From Pseudodesulfovibrio indicus (GTDB lineage: Bacteria; Desulfobacterota; Desulfovibrionia; Desulfovibrionales; Desulfovibrionaceae): a stretch of 64,000 nucleotides of DNA. Of this stretch, positions 40,633-48,240 are shown in pieces; the first letter of the stretch is position 1; the number at the start of each line of letters is the position of its first letter. A program made the position numbers and the translations under genes. The stretch lies in the NCBI RefSeq assembly GCF_001563225.1, contig NZ_CP014206.1:1488001-1552000 (forward strand). The letters run 5' to 3'. The notes beneath the pieces were generated by a model. The model was not told the DNA's origin and ran no database searches. It was given only the letters and a program-made list of their open reading frames with translations.

Positions 40633-42168
40633 ATGCTGCGCGCGAAAACAGTTGATTGGGTTGTCCGGGCCGTCTTCCTGCTGGCCGCGCTGGCCGTGTG
40701 CCAACCGGCCCACGCTGCCAAGCGCGTGGCGCTGGTCATCGGCAACGGCGGGTATGCGAGTTCGCCGCTGAACAATCCGGTGAACGACGCCAAGGACATG
40801 GCGGACAAACTGCGCGGGCTCGGATTCGAGGTCACGCTGCTGACCGATGCGGGCCAGCGGAAGATGGAGGACGCCATTCACGCCTTTGACGCCAGGCTGG
40901 GCGGGGCGAACGTCAGGTTGTTCTACTATGCGGGCCACGGGATGCAGGTGCAGGGCGCCAACTATCTCATTCCCGTGGACGCCGAGGTGCGGGCCGAACG
41001 CGACATCAAGTACGAAGCGGTGAACGCGGGCCGGGTGCTGGACGGCATGGCCGATGCCGGGCCGGGCGTCAACATCCTCATCCTCGACGCCTGCCGCAAC
41101 AATCCCTTTGCCCGGTCCTTCCGGTCCGGTTCACGCGGCCTGGCGCGCATGGACGCGCCCAGCGGGTCGATGATCGTCTACGCCACCTCCCCGGGAGACG
41201 TGGCCGCGGACGGCAGCGGGCGCAACGGTATCTTCACCAAGCACCTCCTTGCGTACGTGGATCAATCCGGCCTGACCCTGGAGCAGGTGTTCAAGCGCAC
41301 CGGCAGGGACGTCATGCGCGAGACAAAGGGCGACCAGGTCCCCTGGACCGCGTCCTCCGTCTTTGACGAGGTCTATCTTTCCGGAAAAACCACCGCTGCG
41401 GGCGTCTCCATGCCGGATACGCAGCCCCAGGTGGACATGGCCCGGGTGCCGGAAGGGCAGCCCCAGGCGGTCGCGGAGCCATCAGTTGGCGATACCTGGA
41501 GCGACCCGACAACAGGTATGGAGTTCGTCTTCGTTCCCGGCGGCTGTTTTCAGATGGGCTCCAGCTCCGGTGTCGATTATGAGAAGCCGGTGCACGAGGT
41601 ATGCGTAGACGGATTCTGGATGGGCAAATACGAGGTGACCCAGACCGAGTGGCAGCGGGTCATGAAGAACAATCCTGCCCACTTCAAGGGTGAACGCAAT
41701 CCAGTGGAACAGGTCTCCTGGAATGATGTCCAGGATTACATCAAGCGGTTGAACGCCAAGGGCAACGGCACGTTTCGCTTGCCCACCGAGGCGGAGTGGG
41801 AATACGCGGCCCGCTCCGGCGGCCGGGACGAGAAGTACGCCGGTGGCAACAATGTGGACCATGTCGCCTGGTATAGAGATACCAGCAATGGGAAAACGCA
41901 TCCTGTGGGTACCAAGGCCCCCAATGGTCTTGGTCTATACGACATGTCCGGAAACGTCTGGGAGTGGTGTCAGGACGTGTACGATCAAAATGCCTATTCT
42001 CGGCATTCTCACCAAAACCCTGTGTATTCAGGCAAAACCGGATACTATGTTGAGCGTGGCGGGGGCTGGGGCGGCATGGCTTGGGACGTTCGGGCCGCCA
42101 ATCGCGCGAAGAGCGTTCCGAGTAGCAGGAACAGCTACCGGGGTTTCCGCCTTCTCAGAACAAATTAG
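40633..42168 (+). CDS. Secreted caspase-like peptidase fused to an FGE/SUMF1 domain
   Basis: A 511-residue protein. Signal peptide (VVRAVFLLAALAVCQPAHA), then a C14 caspase fold with KRVALVIGNGGYASSPLNNPVNDAKDM and the catalytic dyad visible as His in FYYAGHGMQVQG and Cys in ILDACRNNPF. The C-terminal half (~280-511) is a formylglycine-generating-enzyme-type domain (GMEFVFVPGGCFQMGSS, YEVTQTEWQRVMKNNPAHF, PVEQVSWNDVQDYI, RLPTEAEWEYAARSGG, NVWEWCQDVYDQ, RGFRLLRTN). Such domains often bind partners rather than act as enzymes. The ATG at 40633 follows GGAGGAG. It is probably periplasmic. Confidence 0.93.
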   Translation: MLRAKTVDWVVRAVFLLAALAVCQPAHAAKRVALVIGNGGYASSPLNNPVNDAKDMADKLRGLGFEVTLLTDAGQRKMEDAIHAFDARLGGANVRLFYYAGHGMQVQGANYLIPVDAEVRAERDIKYEAVNAGRVLDGMADAGPGVNILILDACRNNPFARSFRSGSRGLARMDAPSGSMIVYATSPGDVAADGSGRNGIFTKHLLAYVDQSGLTLEQVFKRTGRDVMRETKGDQVPWTASSVFDEVYLSGKTTAAGVSMPDTQPQVDMARVPEGQPQAVAEPSVGDTWSDPTTGMEFVFVPGGCFQMGSSSGVDYEKPVHEVCVDGFWMGKYEVTQTEWQRVMKNNPAHFKGERNPVEQVSWNDVQDYIKRLNAKGNGTFRLPTEAEWEYAARSGGRDEKYAGGNNVDHVAWYRDTSNGKTHPVGTKAPNGLGLYDMSGNVWEWCQDVYDQNAYSRHSHQNPVYSGKTGYYVERGGGWGGMAWDVRAANRAKSVPSSRNSYRGFRLLRTN

Positions 42169-42471
42169 TTTTTACCCTTTTGACATCCTTGCCTTTACCT
42201 TACAGCATTATACCTGATTCGGTACGGCGGAGATGAATGAATCATGGGATAGGGTACAAAACAAGATTGAAAAGGGCTTTCAGCCTGTAACATTTGCGTT
42301 TCCGTCCTGCTCGGTAGGTGTACGAATGTCTCGAGCGTTTTCTGGAACCTGGAACCTCCCTTTCAACCCATCCCATTAATTCGGTTTTCGGCTTGAAAGC
42401 GATGTGGATATCGGGTAGGCATTTGGGCTGAAACTCGTTTATATATTATATGCCTTACCGGTGGAGCCGCC
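42169..42471. other. Intergenic region with possible promoter
   Basis: About 300 AT-richer bases between the caspase gene and the CII-like gene. A weak sigma-70-like promoter may be TTGGGC (42423-42428) with TTATAT (42446-42451). No gene or RNA is seen. Confidence 0.5.
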
Positions 42472-42954
42472 ATGTCCGAATCCGACAAACCCCGTGCCGT
42501 TGAATCGTGGGAGATAATGCTTTTGTCCCGCGACAAGGTCGGGGCCACTGAACTGCAGAAGATCTTTTCGCGCGGGCAGACCCAGATCAATCGGTACTGC
42601 ATGAGCCCCCTGTGCGGGGACGCCCAGCGCAACCCCCTGGACCGCCTCCGGCTGATGTTCGAGAAGCTCGTCGAAAACGGCGAGGACGAACTCGTGCGCG
42701 CCTCCCTCAACATCCTGGCCGAGTGCATCGACTGTCGGGTCAAGCCCCTGGGCAAGCCCCGGCCGGACAAGGACACCGTGGAGGAGGAGTGCCTGGACGA
42801 CTATCCCGAGCTGACCGAGCTGGACCGGCTCATCGGGCGGCGGGAGCACCCCCGCGTGGTGCAGCGCCAGGCCGAGCGGGTCAAGCAGGAGGTGGACGAG
42901 ACCCTGGTCAGTTATCTGGAGTTGTGGAACCGGAAATACGGTACGCTGCGATGA
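42472..42954 (+). CDS. Cytosolic protein resembling phage CII-type regulators
   Basis: A 160-residue protein (MSESDKPRAVESWEIMLLSR). The segment GATELQKIFSRGQTQINRYCMSP, followed by PLDRLRLMFEKLVENGEDELVRASLNILAECI, resembles the phage CP76/CII type in which a helix-turn-helix region is followed by a helical domain. The C terminus is charged and helical. It is the only soluble, possibly DNA-binding product of the envelope cluster, so it could regulate it. The link to the CII family is tentative. Confidence 0.5.
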   Translation: MSESDKPRAVESWEIMLLSRDKVGATELQKIFSRGQTQINRYCMSPLCGDAQRNPLDRLRLMFEKLVENGEDELVRASLNILAECIDCRVKPLGKPRPDKDTVEEECLDDYPELTELDRLIGRREHPRVVQRQAERVKQEVDETLVSYLELWNRKYGTLR

Positions 42955-43181
42955 AGGCCGGACCGACGGGAAAATGCGGTTTGGAAGCGTGGGTTGAGAG
43001 GGCACTCCTTTCCCTACGCTTTTCTTTTCGGCCCGCGTATACGGAAATTGAAGCACCTCCTCTTCCAAATAGCCCCGGAGTCCGGCCGCTGATCCGGTCG
43101 GGCCGGGGCGCGGGAGAAACCCGGAACGGGGTGCCGCAAAAAAACAAACAGTTTGGCCGGGCCAGATTGAAGGAGCGTGTC

Positions 43182-44375
43182 ATGAAAAAGCATCTGTTGT
43201 TTTTCGCCGGTCTGCTGACGGTTGTCTTGCTGGCGGCCTGCGGTCCCAAGGGGGCCGCGCCCACCTCGCTGGAAGACACGCCGCCCAATCACTACCTGCG
43301 CGGCATGGAGCTGGTGGACGCGGGCAACCTGGGCGAGGCCCAGACCCGGTTCGCCAGGGCCCTGGAGCTCGATCCCAAGTACGCCCCCGGTTTCGCCGGG
43401 CAGGCGCTGTTGGCCGCCCTGAACGCCGGGGCGCTGCCCGCGGGCAAGGACCGCGAGGGCGCGACCGACGCGTTCCGCGCGCTGCTCGACAAGGGGTACG
43501 CCAAGGCCGCCACGCCCGCCGAGAAGTTCATCGTCGCCGTGACCGGCGTCCGCGCCGAGACCGCGGCCAAGGACGCCCGGTGGATTCAGGCCGTGGAGAA
43601 GTGGGACGCCAAGGGCCGCGTCATCAAGGACGTGGACGAAGGCGCGCTGCCGTACTACCGCAACGTCGAGGCCCTGCAGTTCTTCATGGGCAAGGCGTGG
43701 TTCGAGGCGGGCGACTACGCCAAGGCCAAGGCTTCCCTGGGCGCGGTCGTGGGCACGGACGTCGGCAAGTGGCACCGGCCCGCCAACGACCTCTACGCCC
43801 GCATCCAGAAGATCGAACAGGCCGCCGCCAACTACACTGTGACCGGCGTATCCTGGGCCATCGCGGCCAAGGATTCCGTCTCGCGCGCCGACGTGGCCGC
43901 GTTGATCGTCAACGAGCTGAACCTGCCCAAGCTGTTCGGCAAGCTGTCCGCAGCCGAACCCAAGGCGGACTTCGTGCCCGCCGACGTGTCCGGCCACGCC
44001 TTCCAGGTGGAGATCGTCGAGATCCTCAAGTGGAACGTGCGCGGGCTGGAGCCGACCTACAACGCCACGGCCAGGGCCGAGCTGTTCCTCCCCGGGGAGC
44101 CGGTCAGCCGCAAGGAGATGGCCCTGACCCTGGAGGATATCCTGATCAAGGTCTCCGGAGACGAATCCCTGGCGACCCGGTATTTCGGGCAGGACAACTC
44201 GCCCTACGCCGACGTGAAGCCCACCGAGGCCCACTACAATGCCGTGGTCAACGTGGTCACGCGCAACCTGATGGAAACCGACCTTTCCGGCAATTTCCGG
44301 CCCGAAGACGACCTGGACGGAGCGGAGCTGCTGCTCGCCGTGGTTCGCCTGCGCAATGCCGTCAATGCCGATTAA
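43182..44375 (+). CDS. Lipoprotein with TPR and SLH-like domains
   Basis: A 397-residue outer-envelope lipoprotein: signal with lipobox LAAC (FFAGLLTVVLLAACGPK), a TPR pair (YLRGMELVDAGNLGEAQTRFARALELDPKYAP), further helical repeats, then SLH-like segments (SWAIAAKDSVSRADVAALIVNEL, LFLPGEPVSRKEMALTLEDILI, YADVKPTEAHYNAVVNVVTRNLM). SLH domains can bind pyruvylated wall polymers or peptidoglycan; in a Gram-negative cell they probably tether outer membrane and wall. The ATG at 43182 follows AAGGAG. Confidence 0.82.
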   Translation: MKKHLLFFAGLLTVVLLAACGPKGAAPTSLEDTPPNHYLRGMELVDAGNLGEAQTRFARALELDPKYAPGFAGQALLAALNAGALPAGKDREGATDAFRALLDKGYAKAATPAEKFIVAVTGVRAETAAKDARWIQAVEKWDAKGRVIKDVDEGALPYYRNVEALQFFMGKAWFEAGDYAKAKASLGAVVGTDVGKWHRPANDLYARIQKIEQAAANYTVTGVSWAIAAKDSVSRADVAALIVNELNLPKLFGKLSAAEPKADFVPADVSGHAFQVEIVEILKWNVRGLEPTYNATARAELFLPGEPVSRKEMALTLEDILIKVSGDESLATRYFGQDNSPYADVKPTEAHYNAVVNVVTRNLMETDLSGNFRPEDDLDGAELLLAVVRLRNAVNAD

Positions 44376-44394
44376 TCAAAGAGGAGTGAGGAAG

Positions 44395-45228
44395 ATGAAA
44401 CGGATAGCTGCCATTGTTGTTTGTGTGCTGATGCTGGCCTCCACGGCCATGGCCCAGGGTGACCTTCAGTCGGTGACCGCGCCGAACATGGTTTTTGAGA
44501 ACGGGTACATCCAGGTCGTGGGCGAATCCGAAGCCGGACAGTCCCGGTATCGCGCCAAGACCGCAGCCAAGGTCATCGCCCAGGCGAACCTGTTGTCGGT
44601 GGTCAAGGGCGTCACCATTGCCGGGACGACGACCGTTCAGGAAGGCATGCTCGTGGATGCCGACATCAAGACGGCTGTCGGAGGATTTCTGCAGGGTGCC
44701 ATGGTGGTGGACGAACAGTTCTTCCCGGGAGAGGGGTATGCCCGTGTGGTCATGCGCCTCAATCTGCGAGGCGAGTCCTCCCTGTACAACTCCATGGCCT
44801 CGACCTTGCAGCAGCCCCCCGCGGCCTTGAAGGTCGAAAAGCTGCCCGAGTTCAAGCCCCAGGCAGCGGCGGCTCCGGCTCCGCAGCCCGTGACCTATGA
44901 CGGCCTGATCATCGTCGTCGAAGGCACCGGGTTCAAGCCCGCGCTGGCCAACCGGATCATCGCCGAGAACCAGAACATCCTGTTCGAGCCCTCCAAGGTC
45001 TCCCCGCAGATGCTCATCGAGCGCGGCTGCGGCGGCTACACCACCACCGAGATAAAGGCCAAGACGCTCCTGCAGTCCTGGGGCAGCACCTCTCCGCTGG
45101 TGGTCAAGTGCGTCAAGGTCCAGAAGGGCACCGAGGCCGTGGTTTCGGTCCAGGACGCCACCGTCATCTTCGAGCAGGACCAGAAGTCCAACATACTGTC
45201 GCAGGCGAAAGTCGTCTTCGTTCTCTAG
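44395..45228 (+). CDS. Secreted LPP20/FlgT-like protein
   Basis: A 277-residue protein with a signal peptide (IAAIVVCVLMLASTAMAQG) and an LPP20-type domain (NGYIQVVGESEAGQSRYRAKTAAKVIAQANLLSVVKGVTI, AMVVDEQFFPGEGYARVVMRLNL). A C-terminal domain (VTYDGLIIVVEGTGFKPALANRIIAENQ) may be an LPP20 duplicate. LPP20-like folds occur in FlgT and other envelope adaptors. Good GAGGAG before the ATG at 44395. It is followed by a terminator. A related N-terminal domain may be present in the protein starting at 63589. Confidence 0.75.
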   Translation: MKRIAAIVVCVLMLASTAMAQGDLQSVTAPNMVFENGYIQVVGESEAGQSRYRAKTAAKVIAQANLLSVVKGVTIAGTTTVQEGMLVDADIKTAVGGFLQGAMVVDEQFFPGEGYARVVMRLNLRGESSLYNSMASTLQQPPAALKVEKLPEFKPQAAAAPAPQPVTYDGLIIVVEGTGFKPALANRIIAENQNILFEPSKVSPQMLIERGCGGYTTTEIKAKTLLQSWGSTSPLVVKCVKVQKGTEAVVSVQDATVIFEQDQKSNILSQAKVVFVL

Positions 45229-45254
45229 GCAAAGGCGAGGACCTCTATGTTTGA

Positions 45255-45296
45255 ACCGGGACGGAGACTGCGAGCGCGGCCCGTCCCGGTCTTTTA
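45255..45296 (+). terminator. Intrinsic terminator after the LPP20-like gene
   Basis: 10-bp stem ACCGGGACGG/CCGTCCCGGT (45255-45264 and 45281-45290) followed by CTTTTA. The SpoIID gene starts 20 bases after it, so readthrough is likely. Confidence 0.75.
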
Positions 45297-45315
45297 TTCA
45301 GGAGTGGAGTGAGCA

Positions 45316-46863
45316 ATGAGACAGTGTAAGACCATCCCCGTCATCCTGGCCGTCCTGATGGTGGTCTGTACGTCGGTCTCCGCTCTGGGCGGCGCAAACG
45401 ACGATGCCGAGCAGCTGGCCCGGTGGCAGCTCAACAACGCCGATCTGCTGGTCGACGAGGGCAAGTATCTGGAAGCGGTGGAGTACGTCGACTCCTCCTA
45501 CGAGATCAGCCGCTATCCAAAGACGCGTCGCGATGCGCTGTTCTCCAAGGCCATGATCCTGGCCATCTTCCTGGACGCGCCCATGCAGGCCGTGGAGGTC
45601 TACCGCCAGCTTGCCCGCGAGTTCCCGGAAACCGCGGAGACCGCGGCCTACCAGGCGGCCTTCCTGGCCATGCAGGCGGGCAGGACGGACGAGGCCCGGC
45701 AGGGATTCCGGGACTACCTCAAGCGGTATCCCGAGGGGCGGTTCCGGTATCAGGCCGAGGCCATGCTCGAAACCCTGGGCGAACCTGCGGCGCGGCCCGA
45801 ACCGGTCGCCCCGGCGGCGGAGCGCCCCGTGCTCCGCGTCCTGCTGGCCACCAAGTGCGGCAAGGTCGCCCTGTCCGGCCGGGGGGCTGATATTTGCGTC
45901 GACGGCGTGGGCTGCGGCCCCACGGCGAGGCTTCAGGCCGCGAACGGCGTGGTCCTGGTCAATGGCCGCGCCGGCGGGCTGCAGCGGCTCGACGTCCGCT
46001 CCGACAAGCCCATGGCTCTCGACATGGACGGAAAGAAGAAGGTGGTCCGGGGCGACCTCAGGATCACCGTGGTCGGCAATCGGCTTTCGGTCACCAACCT
46101 GGTGGACATCGAAGCCTACCTCCGCTCCGTGGTCCCGGCCGAGTCCTACGCCAGCTGGCCCCTGGAGACGCTCAAGGCCCAGGCCGTGGCCGCGAGGACC
46201 TATGCCTACTACCAGAAACTGCACCGCACGAGCCGTGAATACGACGTCCGCGCCGACACCTTCGACCAGATGTACGGCGGCGTGGGGCGGGAAACGGGCC
46301 GCACGGACCAGGCCGTCCGCGAGACGGCGGGCAAGGTCCTGACCTACGGGGGCAAGCCGATCCTCGCCCAGTACACGGCCAACAGCGGCGGGTACTGCGC
46401 CGATGCCGGGGCGGTGTTCAGCGCGGCCAAGCCCTATCTGGTGGCCCACTCCGACCCCGCGAGCCTCAAGGGTAAAATGGCCACCTGGACCCGCAAGTTC
46501 ACCACGGCCGAGATCGTCGCTTCGCTGAAGAAGATCGGCGTCGACGCGCCGGGGCTGAAGTCCATCGAGCCGGAGGTCTCCGGGCCGTCCGGGAGGATCA
46601 TCAAGGTCCGGCTGACCCACGCTGGAGGTTCCACCGTCCTGCGGACCCGGACGACCCTGGCCAGCTCCCGGGTGCTCGGCCTGCCCGAAGTGCTCATGGG
46701 CGTGGACAAGCGGGGCGACACGTATTTCTTCAACGGCAGGGGCCATGGGCACGGCGTGGGCTATTCGCAATGGGGCGCCGCGGAACTGGGCAAGGAATGG
46801 CGCTACGCGAAAATCCTCGGGTTCTACTACCCGGGGACGAGCATCGAGGATACCTGGCGATAA
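45316..46863 (+). CDS. SpoIID/LytB family protein with N-terminal TPR
   Basis: A 515-residue secreted protein. Signal peptide, then TPR-like helices (LLVDEGKYLEAVEYVDSSYEISRYP, FRDYLKRYPEGRFRYQAEAML), then a SpoIID domain: NLVDIEAYLRSVVPAESYASWPLETLKAQAVAARTYAYY, YTANSGGYCADAG and NGRGHGHGVGYSQWGAAELG. SpoIID proteins are lytic transglycosylases that act on denuded peptidoglycan, with Glu in VPAES as the catalytic residue in characterised members. In this organism it would remodel wall glycan near the other envelope proteins. Sporulation is not implied. Confidence 0.9.
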   Translation: MRQCKTIPVILAVLMVVCTSVSALGGANDDAEQLARWQLNNADLLVDEGKYLEAVEYVDSSYEISRYPKTRRDALFSKAMILAIFLDAPMQAVEVYRQLAREFPETAETAAYQAAFLAMQAGRTDEARQGFRDYLKRYPEGRFRYQAEAMLETLGEPAARPEPVAPAAERPVLRVLLATKCGKVALSGRGADICVDGVGCGPTARLQAANGVVLVNGRAGGLQRLDVRSDKPMALDMDGKKKVVRGDLRITVVGNRLSVTNLVDIEAYLRSVVPAESYASWPLETLKAQAVAARTYAYYQKLHRTSREYDVRADTFDQMYGGVGRETGRTDQAVRETAGKVLTYGGKPILAQYTANSGGYCADAGAVFSAAKPYLVAHSDPASLKGKMATWTRKFTTAEIVASLKKIGVDAPGLKSIEPEVSGPSGRIIKVRLTHAGGSTVLRTRTTLASSRVLGLPEVLMGVDKRGDTYFFNGRGHGHGVGYSQWGAAELGKEWRYAKILGFYYPGTSIEDTWR

Positions 46864-46879
46864 GAGGCATGGGAACGGG

Positions 46880-47065
46880 ATGGGCAAATGGTTCTATACC
46901 GGCCTGGCGGCCCTGGCCCTGGCCGCCGTGTATTTCGGCGTCGTGACGCTCAGGGCCGGGAACGATGAATTGTTTTTCGGTTTTCGGGACGGCAAGTCTG
47001 CGGCCGTTGAGGCCGGGAGTACGGTCGGCGATGCGCCGGCAAAGGTCAAGAGTGATGAAAAATAG
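46880..47065 (+). CDS. Small single-pass membrane protein
   Basis: A 61-residue protein (MGKWFYTGLAALALAAVYFG) with one N-terminal membrane helix and a short polar tail. It begins 17 bases after the SpoIID stop and overlaps the next gene by 11 bases, so translation is coupled. Function unknown. Confidence 0.6.
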   Translation: MGKWFYTGLAALALAAVYFGVVTLRAGNDELFFGFRDGKSAAVEAGSTVGDAPAKVKSDEK

Positions 47066-47789
47066 CAAGATCGTGTCGAATGTTGGGCGCCTTCCGGCGG
47101 TGCTGTGGCTTGCCGCCCTGGTGCTCTCCCTGGCCGTGACCGTTTCCTGGGCCGCGGCCGCGATTCCCGAGTTGCAGTACGGGGAGGAGGCCCAGCAGCT
47201 CCTCAACGAAGGGAAGAACGGTGAGGCCGCCGCCCTGCTCAAGGAGGGGGTGCGGGCATATCCTGGTTCGGATTGGCTGCGCAGCCTGTACGGGCGCTCG
47301 CTGTTCTCCGAGGGCCGACTGGACGAGGCCGAGGACCAGTTCCAGCAGGCGCTCGAGATCAACAAGGACAACCCAGTGGCCCGCATGCTGATCAAGGAGA
47401 TCCGGCTGACCAAGGACGCCCTCAAGGACCGGGAGATGAACGAGCTGGTCAACCTCGGCATGGACAAGCTGGGGGACCTGGCCGTCATCGCCATCGGCGT
47501 CTGGTTCGGCATGCTCCTGTCCATGATGTCGGGGCGGCTGGCCAACCGCTTCGCCCGATCGAACTTCCAGAGGGCATTGAGCGGCCAGGACTGGGATGCG
47601 GTCACGGACATCCTGGAGAATCTCGTCGCCAACTGGAAGAAGCGTGAGCTGCGCACCAATATGGAGATGATGCTCGCCAAGATGCCGAAAGAGGAAGTCG
47701 AGCGGATCATTCGGGCCTATGTGGACGTGCAGAGATACGAGGACGAACTGCTCTTTTTCCTGCGAAAGATGCACGTGAAGCGGGGATAG
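47055..47789 (+). CDS. Membrane protein with TPR repeats
   Basis: A 244-residue protein: signal/anchor (AALVLSLAVTVSWAAAA), then TPRs (EEAQQLLNEGKNGEAAALLKEGVRAYPGSDWLRSLYGRSLF and DEAEDQFQQALEINKDNPVARML), a second membrane helix (GDLAVIAIGVWFGMLLSMM) and a C-terminal cytosolic domain (FARSNFQRALSGQDWDAVTDILENL) of ~75 residues. The topology allows it to pass information from periplasm to cytosol, next to the kinase operon. The ribosome site is weak. Confidence 0.72.
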   Translation: MKNSKIVSNVGRLPAVLWLAALVLSLAVTVSWAAAAIPELQYGEEAQQLLNEGKNGEAAALLKEGVRAYPGSDWLRSLYGRSLFSEGRLDEAEDQFQQALEINKDNPVARMLIKEIRLTKDALKDREMNELVNLGMDKLGDLAVIAIGVWFGMLLSMMSGRLANRFARSNFQRALSGQDWDAVTDILENLVANWKKRELRTNMEMMLAKMPKEEVERIIRAYVDVQRYEDELLFFLRKMHVKRG

Positions 47790-48240
47790 CCTCGGCACGC
47801 CTGGGCCGGATTCGTGGCCGGGGCGGTTATCGTTCATCCTGTTCCTGTCATTGCATGCGTAGGGGGGGAGTGCCTGTTTTTGCCCTTCACTTTTAATAGT
47901 CAAGTATGTAATAGATTTTTCTTAACATATATAGAGAGCATTTTGATATTCAATAATCGTTTGGCGCTTGGGCCGAATCGATTGTCGTCGAGGAACCGGG
48001 CGGCGGTGCGCCCGAACCCGGTCCGGAATGGACCGCAACGAATACAAGGAGGAGAGGGCCCCGCCCTGGCGGGTCGGCCTGTCTTCCGGGGGATGTTCGG
48101 ATTTGAAGCAAAAGGGTTGAAAACGACCGGAGGGGAGAATCCATCGCATTCCGATGATTCCCGGTTGACGTAAGGGTTCGGGCCTCGTGCCCGGGTCAGC
48201 CTATCAGTCTACGTGGGAGTTGGCTGTGTCCGGAAGAGAC
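47790..48240. other. Intergenic region before the kinase operon
   Basis: About 450 bases. An AT-rich stretch (47890-47955) is the likely promoter area for the operon, though no strong -35/-10 pair is visible. A 30-codon open frame from about 48028 is not convincing. No RNA gene is seen. Confidence 0.5.

Noticed and set aside
45316-46863. Sporulation locus suggested by the SpoIID protein
   Set aside because: SpoIID/LytB proteins are common in non-sporulating bacteria, and no other sporulation gene is seen.
48028-48120. 30-codon open frame before the kinase operon
   Set aside because: No ribosome site in front of its ATG and no recognisable features.
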